64,000 bases of DNA, taken from positions 2,294,001 through 2,358,000 of the forward strand of contig NZ_CP040443.1 of the NCBI RefSeq assembly GCF_005843885.1, written 5' to 3'. How positions within the stretch are numbered: the stretch's first letter is position 1; every line of letters starts with the position of its first letter. Of the stretch, positions 51,637-61,025 are shown in pieces. The notes beneath the pieces were generated by a model. The model ran no database searches and was not told the DNA's origin. It was given only the letters and a program-made list of their open reading frames with translations. Made by a program: the position numbers and the translations under genes. This DNA comes from Escherichia sp. E4742 (GTDB lineage: Bacteria > Pseudomonadota > Gammaproteobacteria > Enterobacterales > Enterobacteriaceae).

Positions 51637-52299
51637 TTAGAGATGAGTAGTGCCAAATGCGGCATTCCAGTCGTGTTCGAACTTCTCTATAGCTGACTCT
51701 ACCGCAGGCGTGTTGAGCATTTGTTGCGCTACATCTAAGGGCAGGGTGATGGATTCACATCCTGCCAGCAAACAATCCAGCGCCTGACGTGGTGTTTTAA
51801 AGCTGGCAGCCAGCACCATGCTTTCTGGCGCGTGCATTTCCAGCAATGCTTGTAGCTCCTGAACCGTACGAATGCCGTCACCGCCCTGGGCGTCTACGCG
51901 GTTGACATACGGAGCAACATATTTGGCGCCTGCCAGCGCGGCTAATAACCCTTGTGCGGCGCTGTACACAGCGGTGCCAAGCGTAGTAATACCTTCTTTT
52001 TTCAGTATTTTAATTGCTGCCAGACCTTCGGCGGTCACCGGGATTTTCACCACAATGCCCGGAATGGCGTCGCGCAGGCGCTTCGCTTCTTCCACCATCC
52101 CCTGCGCGTCGCGGCTCATGGTCTGAGCAAACAGAATGCCTTCATCACCAATCGCTTTTTGCAAACGCGGCAGCACTTCCCAGATGGACTCCTTGCTGGC
52201 AGCGATGATGCTCGGGTTAGTTGTTACCCCGGCAATGGGGAATATGCGTGCCAGACGTTCGACTTCTGCGACGTTAGCGGTGTCCAGATACAGTTCCAT
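51637..52299 (-). CDS. fsaB: Fructose-6-phosphate aldolase 2 FsaB (TalC)
   Basis: A 220-residue small transaldolase-like class I aldolase. The Schiff-base lysine is Lys85 in GIVVKIPVTAEGL. It splits fructose 6-phosphate into dihydroxyacetone and glyceraldehyde 3-phosphate, or forms C-C bonds with dihydroxyacetone. The dihydroxyacetone link matches its neighbour GldA. Eleven bases after ptsA. Confidence 0.97.
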   Translation of the reverse strand: MELYLDTANVAEVERLARIFPIAGVTTNPSIIAASKESIWEVLPRLQKAIGDEGILFAQTMSRDAQGMVEEAKRLRDAIPGIVVKIPVTAEGLAAIKILKKEGITTLGTAVYSAAQGLLAALAGAKYVAPYVNRVDAQGGDGIRTVQELQALLEMHAPESMVLAASFKTPRQALDCLLAGCESITLPLDVAQQMLNTPAVESAIEKFEHDWNAAFGTTHL

Positions 52300-52310
52300 G
52301 ATGTTTCCTT

Positions 52311-54812
52311 TTACAGTTCCAGTTCATGTTGCAGCAGGCTGGCGATAGCGTCGGCAGAGGCGGCGTTAACCAGCGCGTTACGGAATTCTTCGTGCATGAT
52401 GCGGCGAGCGAGGCGCGAGAAAATACGCATATGTTGATCGCCTGCGGCGTGTTTGTTCAGCGTTAACATGATGATGAATTGCGCTTCATCATCGCCCCAG
52501 CGTACCGGCGTTTGCAGACGCGCTACGCTGATGGTGGACTGCTCAATGTGTTCCGATTTGCTGTGGGGAATAGCGAAACTAAAGCCCAGACCGGTAGAGA
52601 AAACGGCCTCGCGCGCCCACAAGTCGGCTTCCAGTTTACGCGGATAGCGACAGCGACCTGCCAGCAGTAGGTTATCGGTCATGCCTTTGAGCACTTCTTC
52701 TTTGCTGCGCCAGTCGCTTTCCAGCGTGATGCACTCGGCGGTGACCAACGGTGCGTCCTGTTGTGTCATGCGGAATTGTGCCAGCAGATGTTCCACTTCC
52801 AGCGAAGTACGGCAGCCCATCGCCTGGTTGAGCAACTGGCGGCATTCGCGGCTATCAAGTTGCGCCATCCGCGCTTTCGCCGCCGGAATTGACGGTGCGC
52901 TCATGCTCAGTTCATCCAGCCCTAAACCGACCAGCAACGGCAGCACGGAACCTTTCGCCCCCAGTTCACCGCATAGACCAATCCACTTACCCTGGCGATG
53001 CACCGCCTGCACGGCGTAATCGAGCGCCCGCAAGAATGCCGGATTCAGGCTGTTGTAGTGACGAGTAACCTTAGCGTTATCGCGATCCACAGCCAGCAGA
53101 TATTGCGTCAGGTCATTACTACCAATACTAAAGAAATCAATCTCTTCGCAGCATTGATCGATGATGAACATCACCGACGGCACTTCCAGCATAATGCCGA
53201 GCTGGATCTTCTCATCAAACGGAATATGTTCGTTACGCAGTTGCTGTTTGGCTTCCGCCAGTTTTTCTTTCACCCATAAGATCTCTTCCATTGAAGAGAT
53301 CATCGGGATCATTATTTTCAGGCTGCCGTGAGCAGAGGCGCGCAGGATTGACCGTAGCTGCGTGGTAAACAGCGAGGAATATTCTTCATAAATACGCACC
53401 GCGCGATAACCGAGGAACGGGTTAGCTTCTGCGGGAATATTCAGATAATCAACGGGTTTATCGCCGCCAATGTCCATAGTGCGCACAATGATGCTGCGCC
53501 CGTTGGCGGATTCCAGCGCCTGACAAAAGATGTTGTACAGCTCGCTTTCGCCCGGTGCGCTGGTGCGGTCCATATAGAGCATTTCAGTGCGGAACAAACC
53601 AACGCCTTCCGCGCCATTGCCGAATGCGGCCTGCGCTTCCACGGAGTGGGCGATGTTAGCGGCAATTTCAATGCGGATGCCGTCAGCGGTGCGGGCTTGC
53701 TGGGTCAGCCAGACTCGTTGCTGCTCACGCAGGGCGTCCTGTACGCGGGCTTCTTGCTGATAATAACGGGCTACGGCTTCCCCTGGCTCAACCACAATCG
53801 CCCCGGCGTTGCCGTCGATATAAATCGTTTGTTGCTGCCACGGGGTAAGGGCATCGATATCCACACCAACCAGCGTCGGAATGTTGAACGAGCGGGCGAG
53901 GATCACCGTATGTGAGGTAGTACCGCCGCTTTTGAGCAACAAACCTTTTAGGTGATTTTTATCCAGTTCGAGGAACTGGCTGGGGGTCAGTTCATCCGCC
54001 ATACAAATGGCGGGCTGCGTCAGTTTGCCTGGTGCCGGGAAGCGTTGTTCACCGTAGATTTGCTGGAGTAACTGGAAGCAGACGTCGCGTACGTCCAGGG
54101 CACGTTCTTGCAGGTAACTGCTGCTGGAACGGGCGAACTCTTCGCAAAAGTGATTCGCACTGGCGACAATCGCTTCGGCGCAGCTTAATCCCTCGCTGAC
54201 GCCTGCCAGTAGGTGTTGGCGCAGCGAAGTGTCACCTGCCAGTGAGCGGTGTGCCTCCAGAATTGCGCTGGTGGCGCCGTCGCTATCCAGCAGACGAAAC
54301 TCAATGTTTTTCATCACCAGCGTCAGGCCGTTTTCCAGTGCGGATTGTTCGGCGTCAGCATTTTCAGCGGCAGGAAGATTACCCAGCGCATTGAGATCTA
54401 AAGAGGAAATCGGCGTGAGGATGCCGCCTGCGCTACCACTGCATACGGTGCGGGCGCGAATAATGCGCGGATTCAAATTAGTGAGTGAAACCGGCAGCGG
54501 CTCCAGCTCGTCAGATTTAACTTCTGCCAGCGGCGCGTCGCAGTGGGGGAATTCATCACGTAGCCACTGGCTTAAACGCTGGTGCGCTTCCTGTTCGTCT
54601 GCCCCGGAAATCAGTAACTGGCAGTTATCACCCACCAGTGTATCGGTGCCAATTAGCGCCAGCGCACTTTTGGCGTTGCCTTTGCGATCGGTGCGCAGAT
54701 TATGCCACTCAATTTGTGATGAAAAAGTATTACACAGCGTTTCAACGTGGCTTGCCGGACGTGCATGTACGCCATTAGGTAGCTCACAAATAAATTCCAC
54801 AATCAGGGCCAT
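52311..54812 (-). CDS. ptsA: Multiphosphoryl transfer protein PtsA (HPr-like, EI, EIIA-Fru fusion)
   Basis: An 833-residue PTS fusion. Residues 1-90 form an HPr-like domain with His16 in LPNGVHARPASHVE; the central enzyme I part (about 110-670) has the phospho-His in KSGGTTSHTVILARS (near 298), RTMDIGGDKP, and the PEP-site FFSIGSNDLTQYLLAVDRDN and LCGELG; the C-terminal EIIA-Fru domain (about 690-833) has its His in FAIPHSKSEHIE (near 747). It can carry phosphate from PEP to a fructose-type EIIB (FrwB or FrwD) without the general PTS proteins. Divergent from frwC. Confidence 0.95.
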   Translation of the reverse strand: MALIVEFICELPNGVHARPASHVETLCNTFSSQIEWHNLRTDRKGNAKSALALIGTDTLVGDNCQLLISGADEQEAHQRLSQWLRDEFPHCDAPLAEVKSDELEPLPVSLTNLNPRIIRARTVCSGSAGGILTPISSLDLNALGNLPAAENADAEQSALENGLTLVMKNIEFRLLDSDGATSAILEAHRSLAGDTSLRQHLLAGVSEGLSCAEAIVASANHFCEEFARSSSSYLQERALDVRDVCFQLLQQIYGEQRFPAPGKLTQPAICMADELTPSQFLELDKNHLKGLLLKSGGTTSHTVILARSFNIPTLVGVDIDALTPWQQQTIYIDGNAGAIVVEPGEAVARYYQQEARVQDALREQQRVWLTQQARTADGIRIEIAANIAHSVEAQAAFGNGAEGVGLFRTEMLYMDRTSAPGESELYNIFCQALESANGRSIIVRTMDIGGDKPVDYLNIPAEANPFLGYRAVRIYEEYSSLFTTQLRSILRASAHGSLKIMIPMISSMEEILWVKEKLAEAKQQLRNEHIPFDEKIQLGIMLEVPSVMFIIDQCCEEIDFFSIGSNDLTQYLLAVDRDNAKVTRHYNSLNPAFLRALDYAVQAVHRQGKWIGLCGELGAKGSVLPLLVGLGLDELSMSAPSIPAAKARMAQLDSRECRQLLNQAMGCRTSLEVEHLLAQFRMTQQDAPLVTAECITLESDWRSKEEVLKGMTDNLLLAGRCRYPRKLEADLWAREAVFSTGLGFSFAIPHSKSEHIEQSTISVARLQTPVRWGDDEAQFIIMLTLNKHAAGDQHMRIFSRLARRIMHEEFRNALVNAASADAIASLLQHELEL

Positions 54813-55121
54813 TGCCTCTCTCCCGGTAAGGTTTTCTGTTTACAGGATAAGAGCGCACGGCAACGGCCTGCCATGTGACAAATCTGCCAAAAGCTGGACA
54901 AATGTAATGTAACTGCCAATTTGCGACGCGTCTCACAAGATGTGCTACTTCGGCATGACTCCGAGTCACTGCAAGTTATGAGGCGGATCGCATTTTTGTA
55001 CAGACATTACAAAAGTCCAGTAAATGGCCTTTTTATCCACTGTTTGACCTGCCTGTGATTGCCTATTGTTTCTCCCATCTAAAAATATGGACATGGGCTT
55101 TACTAAGCCTGGGAGCGACTT
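54813..55121. promoter_or_regulatory. Divergent ptsA-frwC control region (309 bases, no gene)
   Basis: No ORF is supported. The clearest element is an inverted repeat TTTTGTA-CAGACAT-TACAAAA at 54994-55014, roughly 125 bases upstream of frwC, a candidate operator for both operons. GGGAGCGACTT before ATG 55122 is the frwC ribosome site. Promoter hexamers are not clear. Confidence 0.45.
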
Positions 55122-56201
55122 ATGAATGAGTTGGTGCAGATCCTGAAAAACACCCGTCAGCACTTAATGACGGGTGTTTCACACATGATTCCCTTCGTAG
55201 TATCGGGCGGTATTTTGCTGGCGGTTTCCGTCATGTTGTATGGAAAAGGCGCAGTGCCGGATGCCGTAGCCGATCCGAATCTGAAAAAACTGTTTGATAT
55301 CGGCGTCGCGGGTTTGACGCTGATGGTGCCTTTCCTCGCGGCGTACATCGGTTATTCCATTGCAGAACGCTCTGCGCTGGCTCCGTGTGCTATCGGTGCC
55401 TGGGTCGGTAACAGTTTTGGCGCGGGCTTCTTTGGTGCGCTGATCGCCGGGATTATCGGCGGTATCGTGGTGCATTACCTGAAGAAAATTCCGGTGCATA
55501 AAGTTCTGCGTTCTGTCATGCCCATCTTCATCATCCCGATCGTCGGCACACTGATTACCGCTGGCGTCATGATGTGGGGGCTGGGCGAGCCGGTGGGTGC
55601 GTTGACTAACAGCCTGACCCAGTGGCTTCAGGGGATGCAGCAAGGCAGCATCATCATGCTGGCGGTGATCATGGGACTGATGCTGGCGTTCGATATGGGC
55701 GGTCCGGTTAACAAAGTGGCCTACGCCTTTATGCTGATTTGCGTTGCTCAGGGTGTTTATACCGTGGTGGCGATTGCGGCAGTAGGGATCTGTGTCCCGC
55801 CGCTGGGTATGGGGCTGGCGACGTTGATTGGTCGTAAAAATTTCTCCGCTGAAGAGCGCGAAACGGGTAAAGCGGCGCTGGTGATGGGGTGTGTTGGCGT
55901 CACCGAAGGGGCGATTCCTTTCGCCGCCGCCGATCCGTTACGTGTGATCCCTTCCATCATGGTGGGTACCGTCTGTGGCACGGTCACTGCGGCAATGGTT
56001 GGTGCGCAGTGCTATGCAGGCTGGGGTGGTCTGATTGTGCTGCCTGTGGTTGAAGGTAAGTTGGGTTATATCGCGGCAGTAGCTGTTGGGGCTGTAGCGA
56101 CGGCTGTTTGTGTGAACGTGCTGAAAAGTCTGGCGCGTAAAAATGGGTCTTCGACTGATGAGAAGGAAGACGACCTGGATCTGGATTTTGAAATTAATTA
56201 A
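55122..56201 (+). CDS. frwC: Fructose-family PTS EIIC permease FrwC
   Basis: A 359-residue membrane permease of the fructose PTS family, with about nine hydrophobic segments and the signature GMALAFDMGGPVNKVAYAF-like stretch (here LMLAFDMGGPVNKVAYAF, about residues 186-203). It lacks fused EIIB and EIIA; these come from frwB/frwD and ptsA. The substrate is not known. First gene of frwC-frwB-pflD-pflC-frwD, 14 bases before frwB. Confidence 0.95.
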   Translation: MNELVQILKNTRQHLMTGVSHMIPFVVSGGILLAVSVMLYGKGAVPDAVADPNLKKLFDIGVAGLTLMVPFLAAYIGYSIAERSALAPCAIGAWVGNSFGAGFFGALIAGIIGGIVVHYLKKIPVHKVLRSVMPIFIIPIVGTLITAGVMMWGLGEPVGALTNSLTQWLQGMQQGSIIMLAVIMGLMLAFDMGGPVNKVAYAFMLICVAQGVYTVVAIAAVGICVPPLGMGLATLIGRKNFSAEERETGKAALVMGCVGVTEGAIPFAAADPLRVIPSIMVGTVCGTVTAAMVGAQCYAGWGGLIVLPVVEGKLGYIAAVAVGAVATAVCVNVLKSLARKNGSSTDEKEDDLDLDFEIN

Positions 56202-56215
56202 TTGAGGAACGAGCC

Positions 56216-56536
56216 ATGACGAAAATTATTGCAGTAACCGCATGTCCTTCTGGCGTTGCACATACCTATATGGCGGCAGAGGCGCTGGAAAGTGCCGCAA
56301 AAGCGAAAGGCTGGGAAGTGAAAGTGGAAACCCAGGGCTCGATCGGTCTGGAAAATGAACTGACCGCTGAAGACGTGGAAAGCGCCGATATGGTGATTCT
56401 GACCAAAGATATCGGCATCAAGTTTGAAGAGCGTTTTGCCGGAAAAACCATCGTACGTGTCAACATCAGCGACGCGGTAAAACGCGCTGAAGCCATCATG
56501 AACAAAATTGAAGCCCATCTGGTACAGACCGCTTAA
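56216..56536 (+). CDS. frwB: Fructose-family PTS EIIB FrwB
   Basis: A 106-residue EIIB-Fru protein. The phospho-cysteine is in AVTACPSGVAHTYMAAEAL (Cys11); VETQGSIGLENELT is the conserved second segment. It takes phosphate from the PtsA EIIA domain and passes it to the sugar on FrwC. A paralogue, FrwD, ends the same operon. Confidence 0.95.
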   Translation: MTKIIAVTACPSGVAHTYMAAEALESAAKAKGWEVKVETQGSIGLENELTAEDVESADMVILTKDIGIKFEERFAGKTIVRVNISDAVKRAEAIMNKIEAHLVQTA

Positions 56537-56544
56537 GCCCTTAG

Positions 56545-56570
56545 CCCGCCTGCAAAGGCGGGTTTGTTTT
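56545..56570 (+). terminator. Hairpin between frwB and pflD
   Basis: Stem CCCGCC (56545-56550) and GGCGGG (56557-56562), loop TGCAAA, followed by TTTGTTTT. It lies nine bases after the frwB stop, so it would attenuate transcription into pflD or protect the frwCB message. Confidence 0.7.
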
Positions 56571-56586
56571 CCCACAGGAGTTCCTC

Positions 56587-58884
56587 ATGACGAATCGTAT
56601 CTCACACCTTAAAACTGCTCTGTTTGCCAAAAATCGCGAAATCTCGCTGGAACGGGCACTACTTTACACTGCCAGTCATCGGCAAACCGAAGGTGAACCG
56701 GTGATTATGCGTCGGGCGAAAGCCACTGCGTATATCCTTGAACACGTTGAAATATCGATTCGTGATGAAGAACTGATTGCCGGTAATCGCACTGTAAAAC
56801 CGCGTGCCGGGATTATGTCACCGGAAATGGACCCTTACTGGCTGCTTAAAGAGCTGGATCAGTTCCCGACGCGCCCGCAAGACCGCTTCGCCATTAGCGA
56901 AGAAGATAAACGTATCTACCGCGAAGAGTTATTCCCGTACTGGGAAAAACGCTCGATGAAAGATTTCATTAACGGGCAGATGACGGATGAAGTTAAAGCG
57001 GCGACCAGCACGCAAATTTTCAGCATCAACCAGACGGATAAAGGCCAGGGTCACATCATTATTGATTACCCGCGCCTGCTGAATCACGGGCTGGGTGAAC
57101 TGGTGGCGCAGATGCAGCAACATTGCCAGCAACAGCCGGATAATCACTTTTATCAGGCCGCGCTGTTACTGCTGGAGGCTTCACAAAAACACATTCTGCG
57201 TTATGCAGAACTGGCAGAATTGATGGCGGCAAACTGCACCGATGCTCAGCGTCGCGAAGAGTTACTGACCATTGCGGAAATTTCCCGCCATAACGCCGAA
57301 CATAAGCCGCAGACGTTCTGGCAGGCGTGCCAGTTGTTCTGGTACATGAACATCATTCTGCAATACGAATCCAACGCCAGTTCTCTGTCGCTGGGACGCT
57401 TCGACCAGTATATGTTGCCGTTTTATCAGGCATCATTAACCCAGGGCGAAGATCCGGCGTTCCTGAAAGAACTGCTCGAATCTTTATGGGTGAAGTGCAA
57501 CGACATCGTGCTGTTACGCTCCACCAGCAGCGCGCGCTATTTTGCGGGGTTCCCGACCGGCTATACCGCGCTGCTCGGCGGTTTAACGGAAAACGGACGT
57601 AGTGCGGTGAACGTGCTTTCGTTCCTCTGCCTCGACGCCTATCAAAGTGTACAGTTGCCGCAGCCGAACCTGGGCGTGCGCACTAACGCCTTGATCGACA
57701 CGCCGTTCCTGATGAAAACCGCAGAAACTATTCGTCTTGGCACCGGTATTCCGCAAATTTTCAACGATGAAGTGGTGGTGCCAGCGTTCCTCAACCGTGG
57801 CGTTTCGCTGGAAGATGCGCGTGACTATTCCGTGGTCGGTTGCGTGGAATTATCTATTCCGGGTAGAACCTATGGTCTGCACGACATCGCGATGTTTAAC
57901 CTGCTGAAAGTGATGGAAATCTGCCTGCATGAGAATGAAGGTAATGCCGCGTTGAGTTATGACGGTTTGCTGGAGCAAATTCGCGCGAAGATCAGCCACT
58001 ACATCACTCTGATGGTTGAAGGCAGCAATATTTGCGATATCGGTCACCGTGACTGGGCACCTGTACCGCTGCTCTCTTCGTTTATTAGCGATTGTCTGGA
58101 AAAAGGCAGCGATATTACTGACGGTGGTGCACGTTATAACTTCTCTGGCGTCCAGGGGATTGGTATCGCTAACCTGAGCGATTCTCTTCATGCGCTGAAA
58201 AGGATGGTTTTTGATCAACAACGTTTAAGTTTTGATGAGTTGTTGTCGGTATTAAAAGCAAACTTCGAAACGCCAGAAGGCGAAAAAATTCGTGCTCGCT
58301 TAATTAACCGCTTCGAGAAGTACGGTAACGACATCGACGAAGTAGATAACATCAGCGCCGAACTACTGCGTCATTTCTGCAAAGAAGTGGAAAAATACGA
58401 GAATCCGCGCGGCGGCTACTTTACGCCGGGATCGTATACCGTTTCGGCTCACGTCCCGTTGGGATCGGTGGTTGGCGCGACGCCTGATGGCCGTTTTGCC
58501 GGAGAGCAACTGGCAGACGGTGGATTGTCACCGATGCTGGGTCAGGACGGACAGGGACCGACAGCAGTACTGAAGTCAGTGAGTAAACTGGATAACATGC
58601 TGCTTTCTAACGGCACATTACTGAACGTGAAATTCACGCCAGCGACGCTGGAAGGTGAAGCCGGGTTACGCAAATTGGCCGACTTCCTGCGGGCATTTAC
58701 TGAGCTTAAATTACAGCATGTTCAGTTTAACGTGGTGAATGCTGATACGTTGCGGGAAGCTCAGTTGCGCCCGCAGGATTACGCCGGGCTGGTAGTACGA
58801 GTTGCCGGATACAGCGCCTTCTTTGTCGAACTGTCGAAGGAAATTCAGGATGACATTATCCGCCGTACAGCGCATCAGTTGTAA
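56587..58884 (+). CDS. pflD: Glycyl-radical enzyme PflD (annotated as pyruvate formate-lyase 2, probably an eliminase-type enzyme)
   Basis: A 765-residue glycyl-radical enzyme. The radical glycine is Gly741 in VRVAGYSAFFVEL near the C terminus. The active-site cysteine is Cys419 in VVGCVELSIPG: the GCVE motif belongs to the dehydratase/lyase branch (glycerol and propanediol dehydratase, choline TMA-lyase), while true pyruvate formate-lyase has a Cys-Cys pair. So its historic name is probably misleading. It works anaerobically with its activase PflC, whose gene overlaps it by 35 bases. Substrate unknown; the PTS and glycerol/DHA genes around suggest a polyol or its phosphate. Confidence 0.92.
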   Translation: MTNRISHLKTALFAKNREISLERALLYTASHRQTEGEPVIMRRAKATAYILEHVEISIRDEELIAGNRTVKPRAGIMSPEMDPYWLLKELDQFPTRPQDRFAISEEDKRIYREELFPYWEKRSMKDFINGQMTDEVKAATSTQIFSINQTDKGQGHIIIDYPRLLNHGLGELVAQMQQHCQQQPDNHFYQAALLLLEASQKHILRYAELAELMAANCTDAQRREELLTIAEISRHNAEHKPQTFWQACQLFWYMNIILQYESNASSLSLGRFDQYMLPFYQASLTQGEDPAFLKELLESLWVKCNDIVLLRSTSSARYFAGFPTGYTALLGGLTENGRSAVNVLSFLCLDAYQSVQLPQPNLGVRTNALIDTPFLMKTAETIRLGTGIPQIFNDEVVVPAFLNRGVSLEDARDYSVVGCVELSIPGRTYGLHDIAMFNLLKVMEICLHENEGNAALSYDGLLEQIRAKISHYITLMVEGSNICDIGHRDWAPVPLLSSFISDCLEKGSDITDGGARYNFSGVQGIGIANLSDSLHALKRMVFDQQRLSFDELLSVLKANFETPEGEKIRARLINRFEKYGNDIDEVDNISAELLRHFCKEVEKYENPRGGYFTPGSYTVSAHVPLGSVVGATPDGRFAGEQLADGGLSPMLGQDGQGPTAVLKSVSKLDNMLLSNGTLLNVKFTPATLEGEAGLRKLADFLRAFTELKLQHVQFNVVNADTLREAQLRPQDYAGLVVRVAGYSAFFVELSKEIQDDIIRRTAHQL

Positions 58885-59728
58885 CGTTGTGGAAACGCGC
58901 CGCGATGACGTGGCGCGCATTTTCAACATTCAGCGTTATTCGCTGAATGACGGTGAGGGTATTCGCACGGTGGTCTTTTTTAAAGGCTGCCCGCATCTGT
59001 GCCCGTGGTGTGCCAATCCGGAGTCGATTTCCGGCAAAATCCAGACGGTACGCAGAGAGGCGAAATGCCTGCGCTGCTCGAAATGCTTACGTGATGCGGA
59101 TGAATGTCCTTCTGGCGCATTTGAGCGGATTGGTCGTGACATCAGCCTGGATGCGCTGGAGCAGGAAGTGATGAAAGATGACGTCTTCTTTCGCAATTCT
59201 GGTGGCGGCGTCACGCTTTCTGGCGGGGAAGTGTTGATGCAGGCCGAGTTTGCTACCCGGTTTTTACAACGTTTGCGGCTGTGGGGCGTGTCATGCGCCA
59301 TCGAAACTGCCGGAGATGCACCAGCAAACCGACTGCTACCGCTGGCAAAATTGTGTGATGAAGTGTTGTTTGATTTAAAAATTATGGACCCGACAAGAGC
59401 ACGGGACGTAGTGAAAATGAATCTGCCGCGCGTGCTGGAGAATCTGCGTTTGCTGGTAAGTGAGGGGGTCAACGTCATCCCGCGTTTACCGCTGATCCCC
59501 GGCTATACGCTCAGCAGAGAGAATATGCAGCAGGCGCTGGATGTGCTGATTCCGTTGAATATCAGACAGATCCACCTGCTGCCGTTTCATCAGTACGGTG
59601 AACCGAAATACCGTCTGTTGGGGTACGAATGGTCGATGAAAGATGTACCGGCACCGTCGTCAGCCGATGTGGCATTAATGCGTGAAATGGCTGAGCAGGC
59701 TGGGTTTCAGGTTACGGTTGGGGGGTAG
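58850..59728 (+). CDS. pflC: Glycyl-radical enzyme activase PflC (radical SAM)
   Basis: A 292-residue radical SAM protein that makes the glycyl radical on PflD. The SAM cluster motif is C-x3-C-x2-C in KGCPHLCPWCANPE (about residues 46-54); an extra ferredoxin-like cysteine set follows (CLRCSKCLRDADECPSG), as in activases of dehydratase-type glycyl-radical enzymes. GGVTLSGGEVLMQ is the SAM-binding GGE segment. Start ATG 58850 lies inside pflD (35-base overlap), implying translational coupling. It stops one base before frwD. Confidence 0.95.
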   Translation: MTLSAVQRISCNVVETRRDDVARIFNIQRYSLNDGEGIRTVVFFKGCPHLCPWCANPESISGKIQTVRREAKCLRCSKCLRDADECPSGAFERIGRDISLDALEQEVMKDDVFFRNSGGGVTLSGGEVLMQAEFATRFLQRLRLWGVSCAIETAGDAPANRLLPLAKLCDEVLFDLKIMDPTRARDVVKMNLPRVLENLRLLVSEGVNVIPRLPLIPGYTLSRENMQQALDVLIPLNIRQIHLLPFHQYGEPKYRLLGYEWSMKDVPAPSSADVALMREMAEQAGFQVTVGG

Positions 59729-59729
59729 G

Positions 59730-60071
59730 ATGGCATACCTGGTTGCAGTTACCGCCTGTGTTAGCGGTGTGGCACATACCTATATGGCGGCAGAACGGCT
59801 GGAAAAGTTGTGTCAGCAGGAAAAGTGGAGCGTCAGCATTGAAACTCAGGGGGCGCTGGGAACGGAGAATCGCTTATCGGACGAGAATATCCGCCGTGCG
59901 GATGTTGTGTTGCTGATTACAGATATCGAGCTTTCCGGTGCCGAGCGTTTTGAGCATTGTCGCTATGTACAATGCGGTATCTACGCTTTTCTGCGCGAAC
60001 CACAGCGGGTGATGAGCGCCGTGCGTAAGGTGCTTTCTGCGCCGCAGCAAACGCACCTTATTCTGGAGTAG
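59730..60071 (+). CDS. frwD: Second fructose-family PTS EIIB FrwD
   Basis: A 113-residue EIIB-Fru paralogue of FrwB with the phospho-cysteine in AVTACVSGVAHTYMAAERL (Cys10) and IETQGALGTENRLS. Having two EIIB proteins for one EIIC is unusual; one may serve a different EIIC. ATG 59730 follows TAGGA directly after pflC. Its last 14 bases overlap the convergent yijO end. Confidence 0.93.
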   Translation: MAYLVAVTACVSGVAHTYMAAERLEKLCQQEKWSVSIETQGALGTENRLSDENIRRADVVLLITDIELSGAERFEHCRYVQCGIYAFLREPQRVMSAVRKVLSAPQQTHLILE

Positions 60072-60909
60072 TTGGTTTTTCCGCCAGTTGGCTGTGGTAC
60101 TGCCGACGATACTCCGACGGCGAGCGTTCGGTATTTTTACGAAACAAACGGCAAAAGTAGTTGCTGTCGACAAAGCCACAGGCGTGTGCCACTTCTTTGA
60201 CCTTCAGGTCATACCCTTTCAATAACGTTCTGGCATGTTCCAGCCGTGTATGATTCAGGTATTCGTTAAAGCCAATCGCGCCCGTTTTTTGAAACAGGTG
60301 CGAGAGGTAGTTTGGTGAAATGTAGAACGCCTGCGCTACGGATTCGCGAGTCAGCGCGGTGGCATAACGTTCGTCGATATAATCGCGAATGGCTTCGAAT
60401 AGAGCCTGGCTGCGTGAGGCGGTCTGTATTTGGCTACCGAGCAAATCGCGGCAGTGGCTAAGCAGGCTGGTGACGATAAGCCTTGCCGTTTGCTGCTCCT
60501 GCGGCTGCATTTGCATTTCATTGAGCGTTTGTAGCAGAAAAGAACCAATGCGCGGGCCGCGTCGGGCGACGTGCTGTTTCGCCAGATTTTGATACTGTTT
60601 GCCATCCCATTGCACGACGCTGAAGCCGAGTTGCTGTTTGCCAAACAGCACGCTAAAGGTGGTCGCGGGTGTTTTCCATTGTGGGAAATTCCAGCCGCCA
60701 GCGGGAACGTACAGCACATCGCCGGGAACTAACGTTGCTCCAGCGCCGGTATCAACAAACTCACCTTCCAGCACTATTTCCAGCCGTGGAAAATCGACCT
60801 GATATGCGAGATCGGGCGCCGGACCGTTGCTGCTGGCAAAGTAAATCTGGCGCAGCGACAGCGGGCCGTTTATCAGGCGGGAGAGCAGATAGCTGACGTC
60901 GTGATACAT
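60058..60909 (-). CDS. yijO: AraC-family regulator YijO
   Basis: A 283-residue regulator. An N-terminal cupin-like sensing domain (LVPGDVLYVPAGGWNFPQWKTP) is followed by the C-terminal AraC double HTH with the signature VKEVAHACGFVDSNYFCRLFRKNTERSPSEYRRQY. It is placed at the end of the frw-pfl cluster, convergent with frwD, and is a natural candidate for its regulator. Target and inducer are unknown. Start ATG 60909 after AAGGGAA. Confidence 0.92.
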   Translation of the reverse strand: MYHDVSYLLSRLINGPLSLRQIYFASSNGPAPDLAYQVDFPRLEIVLEGEFVDTGAGATLVPGDVLYVPAGGWNFPQWKTPATTFSVLFGKQQLGFSVVQWDGKQYQNLAKQHVARRGPRIGSFLLQTLNEMQMQPQEQQTARLIVTSLLSHCRDLLGSQIQTASRSQALFEAIRDYIDERYATALTRESVAQAFYISPNYLSHLFQKTGAIGFNEYLNHTRLEHARTLLKGYDLKVKEVAHACGFVDSNYFCRLFRKNTERSPSEYRRQYHSQLAEKPTTPE

Positions 60910-61025
60910 GTTATTCCCTTAGGTATGTAGACGGGAAAACAGTAACTGGCATTATGAAAAAAGGCCACCTGAAAAGTGTGGCCTGATGGGAGTTCGATGT
61001 AAACATTGCGGCAGTTTCAGTCGCC

